Below are positions 1 to 7,734 of a stretch of 28,342 nucleotides of DNA, piece by piece. The notes below the pieces were generated by a model that was not told the DNA's origin, made no database searches, and was given only the letters and a program-made list of their open reading frames with translations. The DNA is from an uncultured Opitutia bacterium (GTDB lineage Bacteria; Verrucomicrobiota; Verrucomicrobiia; Opitutales; UBA953). The first letter of the stretch is position 1. Every line of letters starts with the position of its first letter. The translations under genes were made by a program, and so were the position numbers. The stretch covers positions 1-28,342 of the forward strand of contig CAIKRN010000020.1 in assembly GCA_903829855.1 (NCBI GenBank), given 5' to 3'.

Positions 1-291
1 AAGGACGCCCAGCGTATCACGAATCCAGCGGACGCGAGCGCAGAGGGCACCCAGCGGCACGCCCAGCGCGGCACCGATAGCGAATCCGATGATGAGTCGG
101 CGCATCGTCACCCAGGTTGCTGAAAGGAGCTCGCCACTGAGGAGGGCCTCCCAGAACCACTGTAGAATATGCGAAGGGGCCGGCACCAGCACCTCGTTGA
201 CGTGGCCCGTGCGCACGAACCACTCCCAACCGCCGAGGAAGAGAACGGCGATGAGGGTCGGAATGACCGGACGTGGAAGCTTCGAAGCCAT
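1..291 (-). CDS. ABC transporter permease, nitrate/sulfonate/taurine type (partial, 3' end outside window)
   Basis: I translated this by hand; it is open from the ATG at 291 to the left edge (97 codons, no stop). It begins MASKLPRPVIPTLIAVLFLG, giving a first membrane helix near residues 9-20. It then has VPAPSHILQWFWEAL near residues 36-50 and a second hydrophobic stretch with AIGAALGVPLGAL near residues 75-87. This is the N-terminal layout of SsuC/TauC/NrtB-type permeases (binding-protein-dependent transport inner membrane component). The conserved EAA loop would lie beyond the edge. The start lies 2 bases after the ATPase stop, so the two are translationally coupled in one operon. The substrate cannot be fixed from sequence; sulfonate, taurine, nitrate or a related small anion are the family options. 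Confidence 0.88.
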   Translation of the reverse strand, partial: MASKLPRPVIPTLIAVLFLGGWEWFVRTGHVNEVLVPAPSHILQWFWEALLSGELLSATWVTMRRLIIGFAIGAALGVPLGALCARVRWIRDTLGVL

Positions 292-293
292 GA

Positions 294-1082
294 TCACTTA
301 GCGAGATGGGCGGACAGGGCTTCAGTCACCTCGGAGGCGAGCGTGGCGAGGGCGGGATCGTTCATGCGGCGCGGACGAGGCAACTTCACATCGAAGACCT
401 GTTGGACGCGGCCAGGATTGGGCGAAAACAGTACGACCCGGTCACCGAGGCAGACCGCTTCACGGATATTATGCGTCACGAGCACGATGGTCTTCTTCCG
501 CTTCGTGAAAATCTCCTGGATATCACCATAGAGCTGCTCACGCGTGAGCGCATCGAGGGCGGAGAACGGCTCGTCCATCAGTAACACCCGCGGATTCGGG
601 GCAAGTGAACGGGCCAGCGCAACGCGCTGACGCATCCCACCGGAAAGTTCATGCGGACGGGCCTTCTCCTTATCGCCGAGGCCAACAAGGTTCAGGTAAT
701 AGCGAGCCGACTCCAAGCGTTCGGCTTCGGTGAGGTCAGGCTTGAGGCGAAGACCGAACATCACGTTCTCCAGCGCATTGAGCCAAGGAAACAGTGCATC
801 CTGTTGGAACATCACCAAGCGATCGCGGCCGGGGGCCACGACTTCCTGATCACCAAGCCGGATTTGGCCTTCGTTCGTATGCTCCAGCCCGGCCAGTAAG
901 CTGAGCAGGGTCGATTTACCGCAACCGGAGGGGCCGACGACCGCCAGAAACTCCCCTTCCCTCACGTCTAAGGTGATATCCTCTAACGCCGTAACCTTGC
1001 CAGCTGCCCCTTCAAAACGTTTGGTGACGTTACGAAGGGTTAACGCCGGAAGATTGGCGGCCTTATCGCTGGGGGAACTCAT
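294..1082 (-). CDS. ABC transporter ATP-binding protein, nitrate/sulfonate/taurine type
   Basis: This 262-residue ATPase energises the importer whose permease follows directly. Visible motifs are Walker A GPSGCGKST (residues 50-58), Q-loop region FQQDALFPWLNALENV (92-107), signature LSGGMRQR (146-153), Walker B VLLMDEP (166-172), D-loop SALD (174-177) and the switch histidine in VTHNI (H204). LFPWLN after the Q-loop and the overall length are typical of the NrtD/SsuB/TauB subfamily. It is cytoplasmic, on the inner face of the membrane. It lies 151 bases downstream of the binding-protein gene and 2 bases before the permease gene. No Shine-Dalgarno motif is visible before the ATG. The family is certain; the transported compound is not. 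Confidence 0.95.
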   Translation of the reverse strand: MSSPSDKAANLPALTLRNVTKRFEGAAGKVTALEDITLDVREGEFLAVVGPSGCGKSTLLSLLAGLEHTNEGQIRLGDQEVVAPGRDRLVMFQQDALFPWLNALENVMFGLRLKPDLTEAERLESARYYLNLVGLGDKEKARPHELSGGMRQRVALARSLAPNPRVLLMDEPFSALDALTREQLYGDIQEIFTKRKKTIVLVTHNIREAVCLGDRVVLFSPNPGRVQQVFDVKLPRPRRMNDPALATLASEVTEALSAHLAK

Positions 1083-1233
1083 GGAACGAACCGAGGGAAT
1101 AACTTCAGGCTCTGGGCTGAATATGTCAAGATTAGTTAAGTTATCAGGATTAAGACGATTCCCCTAGTAATCAAAGCCTATACCGCAACTCCTACCTCGT
1201 TCACGGGGCCCATAGCTTTGAACTAATTGGCCC
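1083..1233 (-). promoter_or_regulatory. 151-base gap inside the ABC operon with a possible internal promoter and regulator motif
   Basis: The gap separates the binding-protein gene from the ATPase gene. On the minus strand it contains a perfect TTGACA -35-like hexamer (plus coordinates 1124-1129), with no convincing -10 at normal spacing. The octamer ATTAGTTA (plus strand, 1131-1138) lies next to it and also occurs in the porin promoter region (3663-3670). The gap could hold a secondary promoter or a regulator site, but this is weak. Confidence 0.25.
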
Positions 1234-1246
1234 TTACTTGGCCAAT
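1226..1246 (-). terminator. Inverted repeat over the stop codon of the binding-protein gene (possible attenuator)
   Basis: ATTGGCC (1226-1232) and GGCCAAT (1240-1246) are perfect 7-base arms around a 7-base loop that contains the TAA stop (1234-1236) of the substrate-binding protein. A few T residues follow on the minus strand, but there is no strong U-tract. A hairpin here could lower transcription into the ATPase and permease genes or protect the upstream mRNA end. Both would give the excess of binding protein usual in ABC importers. Confidence 0.35.
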
Positions 1247-2244
1247 GGCGCTGGATCGGCGACCAAGGACTCGAGCAGCGGTTCGATGGGGGCGTCGCCC
1301 CTGAGAAGACCTGAATCCTTTGAATCCTTCAACGCTTGGGTAAAAGCGGCGGTCAGTCGCACCTTCCTGGCAGCATCGTCTTCGCGAGCATCGAAGATCA
1401 CGCGGCCAAGTGCCGGACCGATGAGGGAGGCCTTGGGCGGGGTCGAACGGGTTTCGGAACCGATGCCAGCGATGACCAATTTCTCGTGCCACGACTGCTC
1501 AGCGAGCAACTTATCGCGGAGAGCATAATGAGAGCGAACAAAGGCCTCGATGCCCTTGCCGTTCTTAGCGAGCGCGGTCTTCGAGGAAGTCAGCACCGTG
1601 ATGATTGCGTCCTTCTTCTCGACGAGGACTTCGCCGCCGAATTCGCTCGTGAGACGGGTGACCCAGGGCTCAACCGTCCAGGCTGCATCGATATCGCCGC
1701 GAGAGAATAGTAGCACCATCTCGGCGTTCTGCGCTGGAATGACCTGGGCGTCGCCACCGCTGATGGTGACTTTAAGCCCGCCATCGCGAAGCCAGACGCG
1801 AGCGTCGATGTCCTGCGTGTTACCGAGCTGCGGGGTGGAAAGACGACGGCCGATGAAATCCTTCGGGGTCTTCAGCCCGAGTCCTTTGCGGACGACGAGG
1901 GCGTTGCCGCCGTGAGCAACAGAAGCCAGCACGCGGATTTCATTACCTTTCGTGCGGACGTGAGCGTTGATGACGGGCGACGGACCGATGTAGGTCAAAT
2001 CGACCGCACCAGCAAGGAGGGCTTCAATCGCGGAAGGGCCCGCGTTAAACGCCCGCCATTCAATCTTCGAACCTTTCGGTAGATGCGCGAGATGCCAGTC
2101 CGTACCTTCGCGTTCGAGCTGGCGAGCCGCGAGGGCCGGGGAGTGGGTGAGGTTCGGGAAGAATCCAACCCGCAGCGTCACCGGTTCCTCGGCCGCGCTG
2201 ACAAGGGAGGCGAAAATCAAAAAGGGGAGAGAGAAAACTCGCAT
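1234..2244 (-). CDS. ABC transporter substrate-binding protein (NMT1/SsuA-like), periplasmic
   Basis: A 336-residue protein with a short signal peptide (MRVFSLPFLIFASLVSAAEE), likely cut after residue 18 or so. The mature part starts TLRVGFFPNLTHSPALAA, the usual first beta-strand of nitrate/sulfonate/taurine binding proteins. FNAGPSAIEALLAGAVDLTY (hinge and ligand region, about residues 66-85), GPSPVINA and STPQLGNTQD (about 137-146) also fit the SsuA/TauA/NrtA (NMT1-like) fold. No lipobox cysteine is present, so it should be free in the periplasm. It lies 26 bases downstream of the porin gene and upstream of the ATPase and permease, which fits delivery from porin to binding protein to ABC core. 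The ligand is not predictable from sequence alone. Confidence 0.92.
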   Translation of the reverse strand: MRVFSLPFLIFASLVSAAEEPVTLRVGFFPNLTHSPALAARQLEREGTDWHLAHLPKGSKIEWRAFNAGPSAIEALLAGAVDLTYIGPSPVINAHVRTKGNEIRVLASVAHGGNALVVRKGLGLKTPKDFIGRRLSTPQLGNTQDIDARVWLRDGGLKVTISGGDAQVIPAQNAEMVLLFSRGDIDAAWTVEPWVTRLTSEFGGEVLVEKKDAIITVLTSSKTALAKNGKGIEAFVRSHYALRDKLLAEQSWHEKLVIAGIGSETRSTPPKASLIGPALGRVIFDAREDDAARKVRLTAAFTQALKDSKDSGLLRGDAPIEPLLESLVADPAPLAK

Positions 2245-2270
2245 ACGTGAGAATCAGGTGAAGAAATTAC

Positions 2271-3617
2271 TCAGAAGCTAAACTGATAGCGAGTCAGCAA
2301 AGCACGCTCAGGATGGCTGGTGACGGAACTCGCGGAGGGAACGGCACCGGAGAAGAGACCAAACCGCGTGTATTCGAAGTCGACCGAGAAACGATAAAAC
2401 CGATTCAGGTACCAATTTATGCCGATGCCTAACGTCTCCGCCGAGCGGGCGGACTTCGTCGGATCAGCGAACCCCGTCGAACCCCCATTGACGAAGGATT
2501 TATCGTCGAAGCGAATGGAGGCAATACGCGCCACCAGTTCAACCGCGCCCAAAGTTCCCGTAGCGCGATCAAAGTCATGGGCGGGGATGACGCCGCTGTA
2601 ACTCGATTTCTCACCCGTAAGCACATACCCACCTTCAATCTGCCAGGCGCTATGACGCAAATTACCGATTGCTGCACCGCGCTTCACATCAGCGGACGAA
2701 GCAGCGTATTCGGCAAATAATCCGAAGGCACCGTTGTAATAGGAAAGCTGCGGAGAAAGCCGCCGGATCTTGCCGTTGGCGAAGGTATTGGCATTATAAG
2801 TAAAAATCGTCTGCTGGCCGTCGGATTTATACCCTGGCGTCAATGAGCCAGAGGCATCCTGCAGTCCGTAAGTGCTACCGAGGCCGATCGACAGGCCTTG
2901 CAAGACGGACGCGGAATCCTTCACCCACGGAGAGAACATGACGCGCGCGGCAAGATCCTTCCCGTCATTGGAGTCCGACTGCGTAAGATTATTCCCCCCG
3001 TCAAACGTGCCATTAAACACTCCCACCGCATAGGTAATTCGACCATCAGCAAGAACTCCGCCCAGTTGGGCGCCAATATCACGATTGGGTAATAGCTGAG
3101 ACACCAAAGACCGCTCAGTGAAAAATAGGGTAGAGGAATCTCCCTGTAACTGTTCCAACCCGATGGGCGTCTTAAAGCGACCGAGCTTTAATTGAAGTTC
3201 AGGCGAATACGTCACCGTGACATTGGCATCCAGTAAACTTGCCGAACTGGAAGCGAACTCACCGATCAGCTGGTATTCCGTCGTGTTGGCAAATTTTCCT
3301 TCGAGCCCGAGTCGAGCACGCCGAATCAGAAAGGCGTCGTTATCGATGGCCTTATCAAAAAACCAGCGGGAATCGACTTGGAGCAGACCGCGAAGACGTA
3401 AGGACGTGGATGTATCGGGCGAAACGAGGGCGAAGCCTTTGTCACCGGCCGTAGTCTCGGCGCGCTGAAGGGGGCGCACCTTGGCGTCGAGCTCGGCGAT
3501 ACGAGCCTTCAAGGCATCGATCTGTTCCTGGACGGTCGGCTCCGCGGCCAAGGCCACCGAAGCGAAGGCCAGGAGAGCGGCGAGCGGGAGGATGGTGTTA
3601 CGTTGGGTGGTTTTCAT
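2271..3617 (-). CDS. OprO/OprP-type outer-membrane porin
   Basis: A 448-residue outer-membrane beta-barrel. It has a signal peptide (MKTTQRNTILPLAALLAFAS, cut near VALA-AEP). Next is a short coiled coil at about residues 28-50 (VQEQIDALKARIAELDAKVR) that probably trimerises the protein, then a barrel with alternating hydrophobic strands. It ends in the C-terminal phenylalanine (YQFSF) used for barrel insertion. LRLRGLLQVDSRWFFD and LKLGRFKTPIGLEQLQ are typical of phosphate-selective porin O/P family members. In this family the name does not prove phosphate selectivity. It is first in the porin-ABC transcript and is preceded by a 215-base regulatory gap with several inverted repeats. It probably admits the ABC substrate across the outer membrane. 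Confidence 0.9.
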   Translation of the reverse strand: MKTTQRNTILPLAALLAFASVALAAEPTVQEQIDALKARIAELDAKVRPLQRAETTAGDKGFALVSPDTSTSLRLRGLLQVDSRWFFDKAIDNDAFLIRRARLGLEGKFANTTEYQLIGEFASSSASLLDANVTVTYSPELQLKLGRFKTPIGLEQLQGDSSTLFFTERSLVSQLLPNRDIGAQLGGVLADGRITYAVGVFNGTFDGGNNLTQSDSNDGKDLAARVMFSPWVKDSASVLQGLSIGLGSTYGLQDASGSLTPGYKSDGQQTIFTYNANTFANGKIRRLSPQLSYYNGAFGLFAEYAASSADVKRGAAIGNLRHSAWQIEGGYVLTGEKSSYSGVIPAHDFDRATGTLGAVELVARIASIRFDDKSFVNGGSTGFADPTKSARSAETLGIGINWYLNRFYRFSVDFEYTRFGLFSGAVPSASSVTSHPERALLTRYQFSF

Positions 3618-3638
3618 GGCTTGGCTTGGTTGGCGGAA

Positions 3639-3659
3639 GTGACCTTTTATTAAGGTGAC
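3639..3659. promoter_or_regulatory. Near-perfect inverted repeat in the porin 5' leader
   Basis: GTGACCTT (3639-3646) and AAGGTGAC (3652-3659) form 8-base arms with one mismatch and a 5-base AT spacer. It lies about 20 bases before the porin ATG, downstream of the candidate promoter. It may be an operator or a leader hairpin near the start codon. Confidence 0.4.
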
Positions 3660-3662
3660 ATC

Positions 3663-3691
3663 ATTAGTTATGATAAAATGATTAGGGTCAA
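3663..3691 (-). promoter_or_regulatory. Candidate sigma-70-type promoter of the porin-ABC operon
   Basis: On the minus strand TTGACC (plus coordinates 3686-3691) is a 5-of-6 match to the -35 consensus. ACTAAT (3663-3668) lies 17 bases downstream as a 4-of-6 -10. An alternative -10, TATATT, lies at 3690-3695. The -10 overlaps the inverted repeat ATCAT-TAGTT-ATGAT (3660-3674), a good position for repressor binding. Confidence 0.45.
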
Positions 3692-3708
3692 TATAAGACT
3701 ACTATTTT

Positions 3709-3730
3709 GGTATGTTTTTATTAACATACC
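3709..3730. promoter_or_regulatory. Perfect 8-bp palindrome upstream of the porin promoter (candidate operator)
   Basis: GGTATGTT (3709-3716) and AACATACC (3723-3730) are perfect inverted arms around a 6-base AT spacer, just upstream of the candidate -35. A further GTATGTTTAAT occurs at 3787-3797. A symmetric site of about 22 bp between an Rrf2 gene and the porin genes is a natural candidate for dimeric Rrf2 binding. Binding itself is inference. Confidence 0.5.
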
Positions 3731-3832
3731 CATCAATGACTTACATAATTATCCCAGAAAACGTGGCCGATAAACACCCCAAGCCAGTATGTTTAATGAG
3801 CGACTCACACCCCTTCCCTGCCCTTCTGCAGA

Positions 3833-4381
3833 TCAGATGAAGTAATCAGGCAGCAGATTGGAGATCAAACCGTCCGTCAGCCTTCCCTTGCCGGCATTCT
3901 CAAATGATTCGTCTCCGCCGATGAAAGCGGGCCGACGTCCGGAACTGACGAACTTCTTATGCGCGACCTGCACGACCGAACTCAGCGTATGGCGATCCAG
4001 GATGTCGGAGATGGCATTGCGTACGTCGAGCATGAGCATGCGCAGGCCGCAGTTTGCTTCGTCGGGACATGAACACCGCTCATAGGCCGTGTGCGAAGCG
4101 CAAGCGACGGGAGCGAGCGGTCCTTCGATATGGCGGATGATCTGGCCGAGCGAGATCTGTTCAGCCGGACGCGAGAGACGATAGCCGCCATTGCGTCCTC
4201 GCTGGCCCTCCACGAAGCCTCCGTCTCGCAGGTCGTTCATGATCTGTTCGAGGAATTTTTCCGGGATGTTGTCGGACGAGGAAATCTCGGCGACGCGTAG
4301 CTGCTTGCGACCGAAAGCCTCGCCGAGTCCCAGGCAAATCAGGGCTCGGAGCGCGTATTCGCCTTTGCGTGACAGCTTCAT
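3833..4381 (-). CDS. Rrf2-family transcriptional regulator with a four-cysteine cluster
   Basis: A 182-residue DNA-binding protein. The N-terminus (MKLSRKGEYALRALICLGL) and the wing segment RGRNGGYRLSRP (residues 61-72) are diagnostic of the Rrf2 winged helix. Four cysteines follow the dimerisation helix region: C94, C103, C105 and C111 (C-x8-C-x-C-x5-C). IscR and other Fe-S Rrf2 proteins carry a three-cysteine motif here, so cluster binding or redox/sulfur sensing is plausible. CymR-type members sense cysteine supply instead. The C-terminal tail of about 40 residues is longer than in many homologues and not recognised. The ATG is preceded by AAGGTGA, one of the few good ribosome sites in the window. 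It lies 48 bases after the Nramp gene and upstream of the porin-ABC operon, which it probably controls. Confidence 0.93.
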   Translation of the reverse strand: MKLSRKGEYALRALICLGLGEAFGRKQLRVAEISSSDNIPEKFLEQIMNDLRDGGFVEGQRGRNGGYRLSRPAEQISLGQIIRHIEGPLAPVACASHTAYERCSCPDEANCGLRMLMLDVRNAISDILDRHTLSSVVQVAHKKFVSSGRRPAFIGGDESFENAGKGRLTDGLISNLLPDYFI

Positions 4382-4429
4382 TCTTCACCTTGATAAGACG
4401 AGGCGAAGAGGGGTCTCACAATTAAATAA

Positions 4430-5707
4430 TCAGAAGGCACTCACGACGAACCAGAGGCTGGCACCGACCACGACCGCCGTCGCGAACCATCCCAGTAGGC
4501 TCAGCCAGCGCGGGGCGACGAAAGCCCCCATCCGGCCGGCATCGGCCGTAATGCGCACCAAGGGCCAGCAGGCGAAGCCCAGCTGGAGGCTTAAAATCAC
4601 CTGACTCCAGACGAGTAGCGACTCCACCTTACCCTCGCCTGTCAGGCCGATGACGAGCAAGGCTGGCACGAGCGCGGCGATACGGGTGGCCGCTCGCACG
4701 ACCCAACCGGTGCTTTTAATCTTCAAGAAACCCTCGAGCACAATCTGGCCGGCCATGGTGCCGGTGATCGTCGCGTTCTGGCCAGAGGCGAGTAAGGCCA
4801 GCGCGAAGAGTGTACCGGCGATGGTGGAGCCGAGTGCACCGTCTAAAAGGCGATGTGCTTCACGGATATCCGTCACGGCGACTTGGCCGGTTTTGTGAAA
4901 GACCGCGGCACTTAGCACGAGCAAGCCCGCGTTAACGAAAAAGGCGAAGGTGAGCGCAATGGTGGAGTCGTAAGTCGCGAAACGCATCGCCTCGCGGCGT
5001 TCCGCCTCCGTCGAGCCTTGGGCCCGGGTGCCGACGATGGAGGAATGCAGATAGAGGTTATGCGGCATCACGGTCGCACCGATGATGCCCAGTGCCACGA
5101 AAAGCATCCCTGGGCGCGTGATTACATCCGTCGAAGGAATGAAGCCGTGAAGCAAGGCTGCGACGGAAGGCTGGGCGAGTAGCAGCTCTACTCCCACGCA
5201 GGAGGCGATGGTGAGTACCAATACGGCGACCAGTGATTCGAGCCAGCGATAGCCGAGACGATTCAACGCCAAAAGAACCAGCACATCCAGGGCGGTAATC
5301 ATGGCTCCGAAGAGCAGTGGGATGTGGAAAAGAATCTGCAGCGCGATTGCCGAACCGAGCAGCTCGGCAAGGTCCATGGCCACGATGCCAATCTGCGCCG
5401 AAACCCACAGAAACTTGGTCACCCCGATGGAATAACGCTCACGACAGGCTTGGGCGAGGTCGAGGCCGGTGGCGACATTGAGGCGAACGCAAAGGTGCTG
5501 GAAGAGAATGGCCATCAGGTTCGACAGCAGAATGACCCAGAGTAGCGAATAGCCGAAACGCGAACCACCCTCTAGGTCGGTGGCCCAGTTGCCGGGATCC
5601 ATGTAGCCGACCGAGACGAGAAAGCCTGGGCCCACAAATGCGAGGAAACGACGGAAAGCACCGAGGCGAGAGGCCTCGCGGGCTTGGGTCGGTTCGCCTG
5701 TTCGCAT
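4430..5707 (-). CDS. Nramp-family divalent metal (Mn2+/Fe2+) transporter
   Basis: A 425-residue inner-membrane transporter with about 11 hydrophobic helices. It has both metal-binding helices of the family: DPGNWATD in helix 1 (D37 and N40 as ligands) and ATVMPHNLYLHS in helix 6 (A211 and M214, with H216 following). The methionine is the residue known to favour Mn2+, Fe2+ and similar metals over Mg2+ and Ca2+, so this is a true Nramp (MntH-like) rather than an NRMT-type Mg carrier. It probably works by proton symport. It is followed 48 bases later by the Rrf2 regulator gene, possibly in one transcript. It is divergent from the sulfatase gene with a 91-base gap. No Mn riboswitch is evident in that gap. 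Confidence 0.94.
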   Translation of the reverse strand: MRTGEPTQAREASRLGAFRRFLAFVGPGFLVSVGYMDPGNWATDLEGGSRFGYSLLWVILLSNLMAILFQHLCVRLNVATGLDLAQACRERYSIGVTKFLWVSAQIGIVAMDLAELLGSAIALQILFHIPLLFGAMITALDVLVLLALNRLGYRWLESLVAVLVLTIASCVGVELLLAQPSVAALLHGFIPSTDVITRPGMLFVALGIIGATVMPHNLYLHSSIVGTRAQGSTEAERREAMRFATYDSTIALTFAFFVNAGLLVLSAAVFHKTGQVAVTDIREAHRLLDGALGSTIAGTLFALALLASGQNATITGTMAGQIVLEGFLKIKSTGWVVRAATRIAALVPALLVIGLTGEGKVESLLVWSQVILSLQLGFACWPLVRITADAGRMGAFVAPRWLSLLGWFATAVVVGASLWFVVSAF

Positions 5708-5798
5708 CAGGGTTAAGCGTTTAGCCTGAGGCTCAAAGTGTCAATCCGCCTAACCTTTTTCAACTTTGCACCGCCTGCCCACCCGCTAAGGTTCGCCT
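5708..5798. promoter_or_regulatory. Divergent intergenic region between Nramp and sulfatase genes
   Basis: Ninety-one bases must hold both start regions. It has a small inverted repeat AGCC-TGA-GGCT (5723-5733) close to the Nramp start, and AAGG about 7 bases before the sulfatase ATG, a weak ribosome site. I could not assign convincing -35/-10 pairs. Confidence 0.3.
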
Positions 5799-7730
5799 AT
5801 GCCCCGCCGCTTCCTCGGTCTCCTCACCGCGTTCCTCCTCGGCCTCGCTCCACTCCACAGCGAAGAGACTCCGCCCAACATCGTCATCCTCCTCGCCGAC
5901 GACCTCGGCATCAACGACCTCGGCTGCTACGGCCGCAAGGATCAGCACACCCCCCATCTTGATAAACTCGCCGCGGAAGGAGTGCGTTTCACTTCGGCCT
6001 ACGCGGCGGCCTCGGTATGCTCCGCCTCCCGCGCCGCGCTCCTGACGGGCCAGAGCCCCGCGCGTCTGAACATCACCACCTTCCTACCAGGACGGCCGGA
6101 TCGTGCCTCACATCGCTTACTTTCACCGACCATCAACCAACACCTGCCGGCAGGCGTCCAGACCATCGCTGAACTCCTGAAGGCTAAAGGCTATGCCACC
6201 GGCGCCATCGGCAAATGGCACCTCGGCGGTAAAGGCCACCAGCCGACCGACCACGGCTTCGACGAGTATTTCGCCGGCAAGGCGAACCCCGGCGCGGAAT
6301 CGCCCTTGGGTGGCAAAGGCGAACTGGGGCACGCCGACCAAGCGGTGAAGTTCATCGAGCGAAACAAAGCCAAACCTTTCTTCCTCTACCTCGCCTTCGA
6401 CAACCCACACATCCCGCTGGCCGCACCAGCCAAAGGCATCGAAGCCAACGCCAAGGCCTTTCACCCAACCTACGCCGCACTAGTCGAGTCCCTGGACATG
6501 GCCTGCGGGCGGGTCCTCCAGAAACTCGAAGAGGCCGGCCTAACCAAGAACACCTTGGTCATCTTCGCTTCTGACAACGGGGGCGTACACGTCTCGGAGC
6601 TCAAAGAAAGCCCGCCCACCTTCAATGCCCCCAGTCGCGCGGGCAAAGGCTACCTTTACGAAGGAGGCATCCGCGTCCCGCTCATCATTCGTTACCCCGG
6701 CCGCCTAGCCGTGAAGGAAATCGCCGAGCCAGCCGTGCTCGGCGACCTCTGCCCCACCCTCTGCGCTTTAGCGAAAATCTCCGCCCCGAAGGTGCAGGAT
6801 TTCCAAGACCTCTCCGGGACAATGTTCAATAGCCTACCTACAGCGGCGGCCCCGCGCACCCTGACCTGGCATCAGCCCCATTACATGAATCAGGGCAGCC
6901 AACCCGGGGGCATCATCCGCGAAGGCGACTGGAAGCTCATCGAGTTCTACGAAACTGGCCGCATGGAACTGTTCAATCTCGCCAAAGATCCGACCGAAAC
7001 CACGGACGTAGCCGCCGCCGAGCCGAACCGAATTGCGGCGATGCGCGGTAAACTCGAAGCCTGGCGCCGGAGCGTCGGTGCCAAGCCGATGACCGCCAAT
7101 CCGCATTTCAGTCGCGCTCTTTGGGAGGAATGCTTCGTCAAACTCGACCCTACCCAAATCAAGGCCACGGCGACCTCCGAAGCCATGCGACCGCAACTAG
7201 CTGGCTGGCGCAAGGCCATGGACGACGCCACCACCGAGGGCGCGAACTGCCTCATTCACCTCGAAGCCCGCGACGCTCAAGTGCAGGCCAAAAAGATGCA
7301 CTACGAAGACCCACCCCAGAAAGATACGCTCGGATTCTGGGTCAACGCCGAGGACACCGCCTCATGGAAATTTCAAGCTCCCCTGGCTGGGAAATATCGC
7401 GTCACCGTGCTACAGGGTTGCGGCAAAGGCAACGGCGGCTCGACCGTCGCGGTCGAAGCCGGCGCAAGCAAGTGTGAGTTCACCGTCGAGGAAACTGGCC
7501 ACTTCCAGCGCTTCGTGCCGCGCGAGATCGGGCAGATTGAACTCGCCGCTGGCGACAACACTTTGACGATTCGGCCGCTCAAGAAGGCCAAGGCCGCGGT
7601 CATGGACTTGCGCCGCGTCATCCTCGAACGCATCGATCAGCGCGGCCCCATGCGCAGTGCCGAAGTGAAGGAATTCAAAGCCCGGCCGTTCAGCCTGAGT
7701 GACTTCCTCCCTTATCCGGAAACGGAATAA
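5799..7730 (+). CDS. Secreted formylglycine-dependent sulfatase with C-terminal accessory domain
   Basis: A 643-residue hydrolase of the alkaline-phosphatase-like sulfatase family. A signal peptide covers about residues 1-22. Metal ligands D34-D35 lie in LLADDLG. C74 is the residue converted to formylglycine, in CSASR (the CxAxR variant of the core motif), followed by LLTGQ. GKWHLG holds K139 and H141, and DNGG holds D259-N260. The catalytic part ends near residue 430. About 200 further residues include a likely beta-sandwich (about 480-610, from LIHLEARDAQ to MDLRRVILER) resembling carbohydrate-binding-type modules, so a sulfated polysaccharide or glycan substrate is a reasonable guess. It needs a sulfatase-maturing enzyme, which is not in this window. 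It ends 4 bases before the convergent TPR gene with no visible terminator. Confidence 0.93.
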   Translation: MPRRFLGLLTAFLLGLAPLHSEETPPNIVILLADDLGINDLGCYGRKDQHTPHLDKLAAEGVRFTSAYAAASVCSASRAALLTGQSPARLNITTFLPGRPDRASHRLLSPTINQHLPAGVQTIAELLKAKGYATGAIGKWHLGGKGHQPTDHGFDEYFAGKANPGAESPLGGKGELGHADQAVKFIERNKAKPFFLYLAFDNPHIPLAAPAKGIEANAKAFHPTYAALVESLDMACGRVLQKLEEAGLTKNTLVIFASDNGGVHVSELKESPPTFNAPSRAGKGYLYEGGIRVPLIIRYPGRLAVKEIAEPAVLGDLCPTLCALAKISAPKVQDFQDLSGTMFNSLPTAAAPRTLTWHQPHYMNQGSQPGGIIREGDWKLIEFYETGRMELFNLAKDPTETTDVAAAEPNRIAAMRGKLEAWRRSVGAKPMTANPHFSRALWEECFVKLDPTQIKATATSEAMRPQLAGWRKAMDDATTEGANCLIHLEARDAQVQAKKMHYEDPPQKDTLGFWVNAEDTASWKFQAPLAGKYRVTVLQGCGKGNGGSTVAVEAGASKCEFTVEETGHFQRFVPREIGQIELAAGDNTLTIRPLKKAKAAVMDLRRVILERIDQRGPMRSAEVKEFKARPFSLSDFLPYPETE

Positions 7731-7734
7731 GTCG

